This document shows, one piece after another, positions 24,234 to 36,900 of a stretch of 64,000 bases of DNA (position 1 is the first letter of the stretch; every line of letters starts with the position of its first letter). A model generated the notes under the pieces. The model saw only the letters and a program-made list of their open reading frames with translations. It made no database searches and was not told the origin of the DNA. This stretch comes from Lineus longissimus. Taxonomy: Eukaryota; Nemertea; Pilidiophora; Heteronemertea; Lineidae. The translations under genes were made by a program, and so were the position numbers. Location: NCBI RefSeq assembly GCF_910592395.1, contig NC_088308.1, positions 17,003,501-17,067,500 on the forward strand, read 5' to 3'.

Positions 24234-24914
24234 GTACAGATACGTGTGTAAAGACATTCACACCCAATCCAGTGGGCTTTTGGCCTATGAATTCACAGTC
24301 TGTGACTCGTGATGCATCAGAAAGTAGAAACGATGGTTTGGGACACAACCTGGTGCTTGCAGAAGGTCCTTCTGGTGATAAAGACACTGCCCTGGCCTTC
24401 TCTGGAAATATCAACTCTTATATGGATATCCCTGCATCATCTATATTGGATGTTGGCGCTGGTGGCAGCTTTTCTTATACGGGTTTCATCAAATTGGATA
24501 GGACGGGGGGCTATATTTGGGCGTGGTTGGGGCCAACACCGCAATCAGCAATCACGATCAGTAACCAAAGACTCCTTGTGATACTTCAGAGCCTGGATAT
24601 AGGGGTAGGATTCACGGACCCTAAATTACCACAAGTAGAACTGAACAGGTGGTCATTTATAGGAGTGAGTTATGATTATACGAATTTATTATTGAGAATT
24701 AAGATTAATGAAGATGATCACGTTGTTCCCATGCCAAGACTGCGTGCTCGGACGGATGGATCACAGATATATGTCGGAAAGCAGCCCCATACGGTTGTGT
24801 CAGATGCCAACTCTTTCCGTGGAAGTATGAGCTGCCTGATGCTGTTTGATGTAGCCCTGGATGCCAGCGCCATGGAGAGAGTGAGGGCCTACTGTTTGGT
24901 GTATAATGCAGAGG
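24234..24914 (+). CDS. laminin-G-like domain exon
   Basis: The exon follows a CTCTCTTTTGCAG acceptor and ends at a GTAGGT donor in phase 1. Its 227 codons show the concanavalin-A-like jelly-roll pattern of the LamG_3 type: a Gly-Phe-Trp-Pro opening, a Phe-Ser-Tyr-Thr-Gly-Phe strand, an Asn-Arg-Trp-Ser-Phe-Ile-Gly-Val strand, and a closing Gly-Ser-Met-Ser-Cys-Leu-Met-Leu-Phe strand, with a Cys pair near the ends. These domains bind glycans or proteins outside the cell. An upstream ATG at 24194 lies in the presumed intron. Confidence 0.8.
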
Positions 24915-27900
24915 GTAGGTCCCCGCTTTGATGTTTCACAATGTATAATGCCTTGCATCTGAACAATAGTCAAATTACAAAAAATTGTAAGCCTCTTTTT
25001 CATAGGTTATAGGAAATGACATTTTAAATTGGTTTCTTGGGAAATCAAGGCAAAATACATAAAAAAGTCATTTCCAACCACACTGCCACTTAAAAACGGC
25101 TTACTGGACTTTGCGCAACGAAACGAAACGAGCGAAATGGGGGAGCGACCATTATGTTTTACCCCGGTACGTGATGACCCACACCCACCCAGGCAGCTGA
25201 GACACATGTCTTGTTGGACATGCCTACCGATTTTTACTAAATAAAAGCATAACTTCACTTCACACTGTTCGGGGTTGAAAATGTATGTACTCACGTAAAT
25301 TACCAAAATTACATGCCAAATTCGCACATGACCTGTTATTTCTCAACAAGCTCAAATGTCTGAATGTAATGTATGCGCGTAATGTATACTCTCAGCAAGC
25401 GAATAGTTGTGATCGTCGGTTTTTGATACGAATCGTTTCCTGTATGGCCGTTACAAGCCGTTGTCTGAATATGATGTGAACCTGTTTACCGTTCAATGCT
25501 GCTCCCTGTGACGCTGTACCCGCAAATGTTCAATGAAAAAAAATGCTGATAATGACTTACACGGCTTGTTCGCATCGTAAACATAGTGGTACCCGGGTTA
25601 ACTGTCTTTGCGTTTGGCCTAATTTTACAACGATTACTCCCCATCTAACCACGATCTAGGATGGACAGGCTGTGTATTATGAATAGGAAAAGTCACCTAG
25701 GGATCGTTGCGTAGAATACTTTTTTGGCGAAATATTGCGCAAAGTCCAGTAAGCCCTTAAAAACAACTTGCTTATCTCACTCAGAGGCACCATGTTTCTG
25801 TCTGTTGCTAATACAGAGGGGTCTAAATCCAAACGATCAAGATTTACGTGTACATTGATACTTGTTCTCCTGTATGTCACGTATGTAATACACGCCTAAG
25901 CCATTTTTCAGTTAAATTGGCACAATCCACACGCTCATAACTTTTTCCCAGAGTTAATCAGCGAGGAAACGCTTTCACCGCCAAATAGATTCATGGAAGC
26001 CTGTCAAACCAGATGAAATTTTCGTTGTACGCTGTGTGTGATAATTTCAGGGTTTGGGGGTCTAAAGTAAGCGGGATGATTTTTGACAGCTTTTAGCCCG
26101 CGAATTAGCTTTTTGGCCACAATGGGTTAATCTGAGGCCCAAAACCACCTAAGTAGGCCAATAGGACTGAAACTTCATTACGTTCTTCATTTTAAACACA
26201 CCTAATTCTCAATTTAAGAAAAAATATTTTTTAAATGGAAAATACCATACAACTGGTTTTGGTGAACCCACGCATTGATCTCAAATGGCGTGTTCGATAA
26301 CTAGCGCGGGGTTTGCGCGAGTAAGCGCCAGGCCGAATCGAGCGACCCTGTGAGCGGGTTACTTAGACATAAAATGGTCGCCGCACCTAACTTTTGAGAA
26401 AAGATGGCAGACGATCCTGTAAATGCCGGCATTGCGATATATACAAATGTATTTATTGCATCAGACTGCAGTTTTTTTGGCAAAAATAGAATAGCTGTTG
26501 GAAGAAATTCATATTAGAATGTGAAAAAATTGGTCAATAAGGTTGGTGAGTAGATTTTGTAGTTTACGCACACCCGGTCGTGTGTCCGGTCATTCTTATT
26601 TGCGCTACTTTACCCTAAAGTTACTCGGGCCTGGCGCGAGAGCGTTTGGGCTCAATTCATACTGGGCATGCGCTTCAATGCGCGAGATCGCGTTTCTATG
26701 GTCAGGTAGGCGTACTCTATCCCACAACACATTGAAGTCATTTGTACCCTGCATGTTGAACAAAAGTCGCTCCCCTCGATCCCTGTCAATAGTGAGTTCA
26801 GATCAATAAATCACTATCCAAAAGATCGAAACCGGATGTACTGGGGCATAGCGTATTTTCAAAATAGTCAAAAAATGATTTCCAGCTAATAAATTGGCAA
26901 AGACCGAGTCCATGACTCGGTCCAAAAGAAGGCCCACTAGAACGCCACTGACTTGAAAAAAGTGTGATTTTTACACTTCCGGGTGGGATCTCGTGGTTAT
27001 TTTTCAATTGTAATCAATGGTAGTTCAGCATCAACATTTGCAGGTACATGCAGGAAAAAGCATTGTACCGTTATCAATGCCATCTGCGATACAAATCATT
27101 TGGTCTGGACGGCAACATACGGAAAGTACAGTGTACTTTGTTGCTAGTTTGTTGTCTACGAATATTGAATTTTTAAAAGGCCAGGCATATATTACATTCT
27201 ACAAATTTACATCTATGGTTAATTAGCTCATTTAAATGTAAATTTATACAGCCGTGACCTGTATGTTCAATTCATTTTCAAAAGTGTTTCGTATTTTTAT
27301 CATTTGTTTATCCACCAACATCACCAGGATAATCCTCACAAGATGAATTGGTGTATATCGGGTTTTTTTCCAGATGATCATGGCAATACATGTATATACA
27401 TCATCATATAAGTACAATTACACCAGAGTGTCAAAAAGATATAGAAAGTGACTTTTTTGCCCTGAATGGAGAGCCAGAATTCATTAATATTTATAGTTGT
27501 CGAAGAGCTCATTATCATTCAATGGCAAAGCGGTCAACAGTACAACTGGAGTTAAAGCGAAGGACCTTAGCAATATACCCAATGCATTTATTACGCTTAT
27601 CAGTTAATCACATACTCGTGTATATTCCTCTCCATAGATTTTTGACAAGAACACGAGTTTAGTAAAAGAAAATGAATCGAGAGCGAGAAATCAGCCATTC
27701 TAGTTACATGTACATGTACTCTGCTAAGTTATGTGCAACTTGTTTCATAATTCTTAGATTTCCGTTTTCCAGACGTACAGGTCTGATATTTTGCCCAAAA
27801 ATCTTAATGTATAGCGTGTATGCGTATATAACCTAGCATGAATTAATTAATGAACTTCAATCTCTTCAGTGAGGTCAAAGAAACCGTGCAGTAAGATGGG

Positions 27901-30900
27901 CGAACATGGGAAGGTTTCGCCTCATCATTCGATCTCTGGTGAGTGATTTCCACTCCTTTACTTATAAATAGAACAAACTGTCGCATACACATAACGCATA
28001 ATTTCATATTGGTAGACAAATCTAGCTTCATCAACTAATAATAATTTTTCCGAGGAACGACTTGCCAAAATGATGTTCAGGTTTTCTTTAAGTAAGCAAT
28101 GGATTTTATCATCAATGGCTTAACTTGAGTTGGCAAACTCGCACAGTGACGAAATTTAAATTGAATTTCAGACACTGGAATTGATGCAATCTTGGATGTC
28201 GGCATCCTGAGATTCAGGGTTTTGATAATCATACGTCATCCACTGCGTCACCATCTTTATATTCAGACTGAATTAGTGCCACTTTCTCTCATAAAACGTT
28301 TTATTTTATTAATAACCAACAAATTGTGATATTTATGAATAAAATCTGGACACTTAGTACTGGTGGGTTTTAAGATGGAGAACTATAAACGCAGCGTAGG
28401 GCAGTAATCATTTTCGCGGGCCTAGTGGTGATGCGTATAGCCTCATTATGATAAGAACAGTTCTTTCCCTTTCTATCTCCGCGGTACTGCTTTTCAAGAT
28501 TGTGGAAACTTACTGATTCTGGAGGCGTTGTAAGGAACTAGCGAAATCAGCGCCTCTAGTGTCACGATTGTTGAGCTGGTTGAATTCGAGCAATAAAACA
28601 CTTGGATGATATACGTGTTGGTGTAACAGTTCTTCTAAATGTGCGAGGATAGATTCAGAGTGTCCCGGGAACAAAGTATTCTACACGCACTTTAGATGCT
28701 ATCCATTGTCATGATTGAAGCAACTTATCATGCGTAATTCTAATTTCAGTCTACCATAAGAAACATTCTGAAGGAGATGTTTCGTATTTGGTTAGCGGGG
28801 CAATACACTCCAACGGCCCGCGCTGTCTGGTGTTCAGGTACCATATACTTGGGCCCGGCGAGGCATTTAGTGTCTATCTGAAGATAGAAGGGGAGTCAAA
28901 GGTGCTAGTGTGGTCAAGGTCTGGTATGACGTCTGGATCGAAAACGGGTTCAGTTCAAGTCAACATAACAGGGCAATATAAGGTTGGTTGCAAATTACTC
29001 TGGCCATGCATGCTCGCACAGAAAGGTTTGAAGAACAAAATCGGTGGTTCCTGTCCGTCCGTGGTTGTTCTCCTTTTAATGTTTTACCGGCTAAAGGGCT
29101 TTTAGACTTGCCTTAACCTTTTAACTGACTGCCTGTCACGCCTGTTCAAGGTCTCAGACAAAACTTTTAAGCAGTCCTCCTTCACACCCACGGCTCCTAC
29201 ATTATGTACGCCCTTGATATCGAATCTACCAGCACATTAGTAGAAAGATGTAGCTCTCATAATGTTATGTCTAGTTCCACTTAATGTGCAATCTGCTCTT
29301 TGGCAGATTTCTTGGATTCAAGTTCACCTCGATCAGCGGTTCGAAAACTATAGACAACTCCTTGGTTGTCATTCACTCGGTACAGCCATTAACTGGAATA
29401 CTGCAGTTTTACAGCAGACCCGTCTGACTCCGTTGTCGTGTTGTCGTCCGGCGAGTCTCCCTCAACCATTCCAATCATGTGAATGACAACCATGATATCA
29501 TGTTACACCGATTATTTTTCAGATTATATTTGAAGGCATTCATTTTTCTACAGACAGTGACATCGCCGTTGATCACACATATCTTGGTGATGGCCCGTGC
29601 CCGGAAGGTTAGTGGAATCGAAAAAGCAATCACGTGTACTAAATACTCCTGCCCACCAAAAAAAACAACGTAAAATGATTTCGATTAGCGGCGGGTGGCT
29701 TAGTATTTCACCCACACAAACGTATCAATACTCACCTGCCAAAGACTGCAAAAATACGCCACTCTGTCCATCTAGCATACAGGTAGGAGTTCCAAAACTT
29801 GGTTAACGGACCTTAATCTCCTCTATATTTCAGTCAATTACCTTTCGCATGTTGGAGGACATCATCTCCGCTCCCACCACGAGGCGTGGCTATTTAGTTC
29901 CATGATTCATTCCCACGGACCACAATGTCTGCTGTTTTACTACAAGCTTCTCGGGGGCGGGTCCAGGACTACATTGAATGTCCACATCATGAGGGATCAT
30001 AATCTAGAACCAACATCTATCTGGTCAAGTGCAAACGAGCCGCCTAGCTGGGATGTTGGCCTTGTGCGGATTAATGCAACTGGCGACTATAAGGTAAGTA
30101 AAGTCGCCAAGTGCTCTCTGTATAAAAAAGTAGTACAACTGCACACATTCTGGTAGTATTCTTTTAAAGGGGGACTATGGGCGGGAGGAGAGGGGCTAAT
30201 TTGGCCATCTTCAAGTGAGTAGTATACACACTAAGGGCCCTTTATCACGTCAGACTCGGCACTAAATACATTCCTCGTACAACCCTGAATCATTTCGACC
30301 TATTGTGAGATGAGAGAGACCCCTATTGGCGACTTTGTGTAACTTTATCTTGCCTGTCTAGCTGCTGTCTATATTGTCCCTTTAAACCATTGGCACCATA
30401 CCACTGCTATAGTCTTTCTTGGTGTATACTATCTTCCGGACGCTAACTTTCTTCGCAGTAACATAGTTACCTCAAACATGTTGAAGTGGGCGTTTATTTG
30501 CAGCAACTCTTTTTAAGCAATGTTCACCATGGATTTGGTTGATAAGTATGAGCATCTCTGGAGAAACTTAGCAGTGGTACAGCTTTAAATAATAAGCCGT
30601 GTACTTTCAGAAAGGTTGACTTACTTAGATTTAGATTTGAGTTTTAGAAGTTGTCAGAATGAACTTTGAATGTTTGACAATCTAGAATTAGTTGAATGTG
30701 TTTTAGTACGATATCGTCACGACCGGAGTCAACCTCAGAGTCCTCGATAGGGGAGTAGTCTCTTTTTATTTCGTATTCTGTCAAAATGTACACACATTTA
30801 GACAACAGCTGGGAGATGATTTATACGACAAACTTTCCAATGTATCCTATGGTTTTTTACGCGGCCCTTACATAAATGTTACCCAGCAGGTACTGCCGAA

Positions 30901-33900
30901 ACCAGTGTGTTATCTCAGAGCAAGTGTGTGACGGCTTGACCAAATTACATCCAACCTTCCCGAGGGAAAATGCCGGAACGATATTTAAAATTCACCCATA
31001 AAGTATTCCAATCTAGATTTCTAGATAATAAATTAATGAATTAAAAAGACTAAGGGTGAACCAATCTCGATAGTATAATACGTATTTAAAGCCGTCTGTT
31101 ACATAGGTGTTATATTTTCAAGTCAACGATGAAAATAAAACAGACACACGATAATGCTACAGCAAAACGTGTAAAGGTAACGCCATGCACTACCAGATAT
31201 ACAATGTACAAGCCGGTGTAACAGTAACAAATGCCCCCCTGGAAAAAGTGTCCGGCCCTATTGTATTCTGCAATATGGTTCTATAGAGACCCTGACCGTC
31301 AATAGCTCAGAGATTGAAGCGAATAATATAATCCTTTGTTTCCCGGGCATTCTATCCTAGGACATTTTAGACTTCTACACCGGGCCAAATTTTGGTTAGT
31401 TCTTAATCTTCTTCACATATCTTTAGGTAGCATTCCAAGGCGTCCGGGAGTCGACAAAGCCGAGTGATATAGCAATTGGAAGTCCAATGATTGGAGACGG
31501 GCCATGCCCAACTGGTAGGTAATACAATACAACCACATCGTGCTGGAAGCCTGCAGCACTGTTGCTGAGTCCTTATGCACATGTATGCACGAGCAAGAAT
31601 TTAAAGATATTCTTGCACCATCATGAAAACGGACGTTTTCCTCTTCAGTGGAATCGAAGTTATCATCAGAAGACCGTAATTATTCAAGGATACGCAACCT
31701 CTTTCGTACTGCACACGCCCTAGGTAATTTTATTTCCCGGTTTCGTTTCAGGTGGAGTGCACCAGTTGCCTCAACCACATGAACATTTTCCCGCTGAATC
31801 GAGGTTAATAAGCTCGGAGTTGTCGTCGAATGGCCCAAAATGTTTGATGTTCTTTTATAAGATCTCTGGACAAAAGATGAGAACTTTAATGGTATATTTA
31901 TCGAAGAACCACGTCCACCTTCCACCAATTTGGTCAAGAACTGCTCAAACGACGGGTCAGTGGATCCTAGGACTGGTTCAAATCAATACTACGGGAGAAT
32001 ATAAGGTGAGAGAATATGCAAAAATCCTGCACGATTGAGCTTCTGGATCGGGCAGATGTCCTCAAGAGAGAAGCAAAAACGACTTGAATATCGAAGTGCC
32101 CGACTAGACATCTTGGCCCCGTTGTTCAAAACAAGATAGTCACTTGGGTTAAGTTTTACTTGGCGTTAAATCCAACGGAGATACTACAAAGTTGAAGTTA
32201 ACTTACTAATGCCAAGTAAGTGACTCAAAAAACTTTACGAACCATGCCGTGGTCCCATGTATTTGTCTGGTAGGGACGTCCCAAGAAGTTTGCACGTCAT
32301 CATTTCATATACATGTACATGTATCATCACCGAAGACTATGGCATCGATATGGTTCAGACTTTAAATTGTGACACTTGATGACGACTGCGCGTTAAAATT
32401 TAGGATGGCAGTTAGTACTCAGTTTCGAATGGTAAGCCAATGAAAATCTACCATATATATTCGAAGTGCCCGTTTTCCTAGTTGTGTGAATGTCAATGAT
32501 ACATTTCAGGTTGTCATCGAAGGAATTCGAGGACACTCGGATCACGAGAGCAATATAGCAGTTGAAAATATAATGATTCATAACGGACCTTGCCACAGAG
32601 GTAGGTATGATCAACCGTTCCGTATTAAAGCTATTTTACTGCAATAGCGTTGCTTCCATAATTATCCTGAGAACTCGACTGAGCACTAGTTGAAGACATG
32701 TTGACGTTAATGACAATAAATCGATATGGTTTTGTGAACAGTATTTAACATTACAAATTCAATGAGTAATGAAAACAGCCTGATAACCTGAATGAAACTG
32801 GAGTTTCGATGGCAAACCTAATGAACACGTCCTTTTTCATTCCAGATATAGAAAAGGCGTTCTATCGAGAAAACGTGAAGACGACGACAGCGGTTCCAAT
32901 TAAATTCCCAACAACGCCTCGACCCAACACACAAGCGCAACCAGCAGTAACAACAGCATCGGCATCAACACAAAGGCCCACAACTACTACACAACTTCCT
33001 ACAACTACGACAGAACCTCCTGTGACTACAATTGAGCTTCCAACAAGAAAAACCCAACCACCCATAACTACCACCCAACCTCCGAAAACTGCCACAGCAC
33101 TTCCGACAACCACGACATATGCTCCTCCGACTACACAACTTCATACCACTACACAACTTCCTACAACTACGACACAACCTAGTACAACTGCGAAACAACC
33201 TTCTACAAATACGACACAACCTCCTATAACAACGGCACAGTCTTCTACAACTACGACACAACCTCCTACTACAAAACGTCCTACAACTACGAGACAACCT
33301 CCTACAACTATGACACATCCGTCTACAACAAAACCACAATCTCCTGCAATTATGAAACAACCTAGTACAACTGCGAAACATACATCTACAACTACGACAC
33401 AACCTCCTACTACGAAACTTCCTACAACTACGAGACAACCTCCTAAAACTACGACACATCCGTCTACAACAACGACACAATCTCCTGCAACTATGAAACA
33501 ACCTAGTACAACTGCGAAACATACATCTACAACTACGACACAACCTCCTACTACGAAACTTCCTAAAACTACGAGACAACCTCCTACAGCTACGACACAT
33601 CCGTCTACAACAACGACACAATCTCCTGCAACTATGAAACAACCTAGTACAACTGCGAAACAAACATCTACAACTACGACACAACCTCCTACAAATACGA
33701 CACATCCGTCTACAACAACGACACAATCTCCTGCAACTATGAAGCAACCTAGTACAACTGAGAAACATACATCTACAACTACGACACAACCAACTACAAC
33801 TACGAAACAACCTCCTACAACAACGACACTACCTCCTACAACTACGACACAACCTCCTACTACGAAACAACTTCTTACAACTACGATAAAACCTCTTACA

Positions 33901-36900
33901 ACTACGAGTCAACCTCCTACAACCACGACACATTCGCCTACAACAATGACACAACCTCCTAAAACTACGACACAGCCTCCTACAACTGCGACACAATCGC
34001 CTACAACTACGACACAGCCTCTGACAACTACGACACAACCTCCTAAAACTACGACACATACGCCTACAACAACGACACAATCTCCTGCAACTATGAAACA
34101 ACCAAGTACAACTGCGAAACATACATCTACAACTACGACACAACCTCCTACTACGAAACTTCCTACAACTACGAGACAACCTCCTACAACTACGACACAT
34201 CCGTCTACAACAACGACACAATCTCCGGCAACTATGAAACAACCTAGTACAACTGCAAAACATACATCTACAACTACGACACAACCTCCTACAAAAACGA
34301 CACATTCGTCTACAACAACGACACAATCTCCTGCAACTATGAAACAACCTATTACAACTGCGAAACATACATCTACAACTACGACACAACCTCCTACTAC
34401 GAAACTTCCTACAACTACGAGACAACCTCCTACAACTACGACACATCCGTCTACAACAACGACACAGTCTCCTGCAACTATGAAACAACCTAGTACACCT
34501 GCGAAACATACATCTACAACTACGACACAACCAACTACAACTACGAAACAACCTCCTACAACAACGACACTACCTCCTACAACTATGACACAACCTCCTA
34601 CTACGAAACAACTTCCTACAACTACGATAAAACCTCTTACAACTACGAGTCCACCTCCTTCAACCACGACACATTCGCCTACAACAATGACACAACCTCC
34701 TAAAACTACGACACAGCCTCCTACAACTGCGACACAATCGCCTACAACTACGACACAGCCTCCGACAACTACGACACAACCTCCTACAACTACGACACAA
34801 CCTCCTACAACTACGAAACAATCTCCTAAAACTACGAAACAACCTCCTACCACTAAGACACAACCTCCTAAAGCTACGACACAACCTCCTACAACTACGA
34901 CACAACCTCGTAAACGTCCTACAACTACTGCCCAACTTGACACTCCCCTGACAACAGCGATGTCTCCGACTGCAGTTGTCCCTACCTTGCACAATACCAC
35001 CATACCAACTGGGAGTAAGTTATTATAATAATGGCCGGGTCTATTTGGCAAGCCGCTCGCCGAACAGGCATCTTTTTTTGTCCTGTTTGGAGAGCCGCTT
35101 ACCAAACAGCACTAAAAAGCCACCCTGTTCGGCCAGCCGGGCTTGCCAAACAGGTATTGTAAAAAATCTACCCTGTTTGGCGAGCTGGAGACTTTACTTT
35201 AATATTAATGAGTTCGGCTCTCCATTCAGGACAAGAAAAAGTCGCTGTTTGGTAAGCCGGGCTTGCCAAGTAGTCACTTCCTACAATAATATCCACCACT
35301 GATATTATAGTCTTGATAGCACTTACTGGAATGTACCCATACCGCTATTTTCATGATGAGATAATTGATTTTAATGTTATCGTCCTTTCTGTTGCTGTAG
35401 CTGGGGATAACCTCAATCATCATGATAATCTAGAGTACCAGTGATCCTATAGGCCTAGGCTGTGATGAAGGTGATGAAATAGTTTTTCTGTATTTCAGAG
35501 CGAATCAAAATGTCCTTCAAGCTTGGTAATAAGTTCACAAGCGACCTAAACAATCCATCGTCTCCAGCGTTTAAAAAACTCGAGAAGAAGATGTTAAAAC
35601 TGGTAAATTCACAGAATGCATTCAGCAATCTGAAGACTGTCACAAAGGAACAAAGAGTTGAATTTTCTTGATAGATACTTTTGGAGTCAAAGGAGCTCTG
35701 ATTGACGACGAATGGTTTCGCATCAGATCCAAAAATGCGGCTGCAAAATGATTCCTAATTAATGCAGCGAATGCAGCGATTCGCTCTACGGCAGAACTAT
35801 TGACTCTTACCTTAGAGTAACCACGCTGGCTCTGACAGATTTTCAATATGCTCAATGAAACTTTCAAATGTTGCATGAAGTGCTAGGCTGTTACAAAGTC
35901 TACATTTTATATATGTTTAATGCATTGTGATTTCATCTACATTTCAGCTGGCGAAGGTATACGGAGTTTCACATCTTGCAAGTGGGATCACACATATCAG
36001 GATAATCGGTTTTAAGTATGTCCTTCCCGCTACATGTTTCATTAAGCACTTAAAGTACGAGGAAAACATTCTAGTCCAGATGACCTCGGCCCTCTGCTCC
36101 GCTCTGTAATGATTGAATAGAAGAGACTGGTGAAAGAGTCTAACAATATTGAGGGGCATGGTCGTGAGAGGCTTAAGAAGTAACCGCTTCGACCCGTTCC
36201 GATTAATGCATGTATCAAAAGATTTGAATATTACAATGAGATTAGGACTGAATATGCTGATGAGCTTGCGCATGTTTTCAGGAAAGGAAGTATCGAGGTC
36301 ATAACGGAAGTGGTGGCCAATCCGGGCACCTCGATCCTCTCTCATGACATCGCGCACGCATTGAAAGATTATGTGAAAACGCATAAGAAGACGGCAACAA
36401 GACTAGGTATTGTTGCATCATCAATCAAGGCGAAGGGTGAGTAGCAATAGCTAAAAATTTGATCACTTATACCAAGACTACGAGTAGTCTCTATCTGTTC
36501 TTGACAATACCTCCAAGGACTCATCAGATGATTAGCAAACACACAAATGCAATTTCGCCAATACCCAAAATACGGTTTTGTTAAAACCAAATCTGAGATT
36601 TTTACCATCATACCCGGGGTCCAAAATCCAGGGTTGTGATCTCGTAGCATTGCCACTAGATGGGCAAAACCAACCGGCCGCACTATTGGCAAAGCGTCTT
36701 CTATCTGTTGAAACACAACACTCGTATATAGTTGGCTTGTTTGAAGATTCATAACTTGAAATAAGAAGTAAGGCATGGAAGTAGTATTTACACACACATT
36801 CCACCTTTTCTATCGTTTATATAGTGCGCAAAACCACTACAGTCAAACCGGCCACGACTTCCATCACAACGCCAATGCCTCAAACGATTACAACTCGGCA

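Noticed and set aside
32846..35014. CRISPR-like array
   Set aside because: The regular repeats encode an in-frame Thr/Pro mucin; there are no unique spacers. The 60246-60803 satellite has no spacers either.
33909..35105. 398-codon minus-strand frame rich in Val, Gly and Cys (also 32965-33810 and 33829-34551)
   Set aside because: These are reverse-complement readings of the Thr/Pro repeat exon. Any low-complexity repeat of this period is open in several frames; there are no splice sites or domains.
35035..35282. Extension of the mucin exon through the repeat
   Set aside because: The exon ends at a GTAAGT donor and the repeat is shared with an intron of another gene, so it is intronic.
36369..36797. 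142-codon minus-strand frame
   Set aside because: Overlaps the end of the SEA exon and the following intron on the other strand; no domain was recognised.
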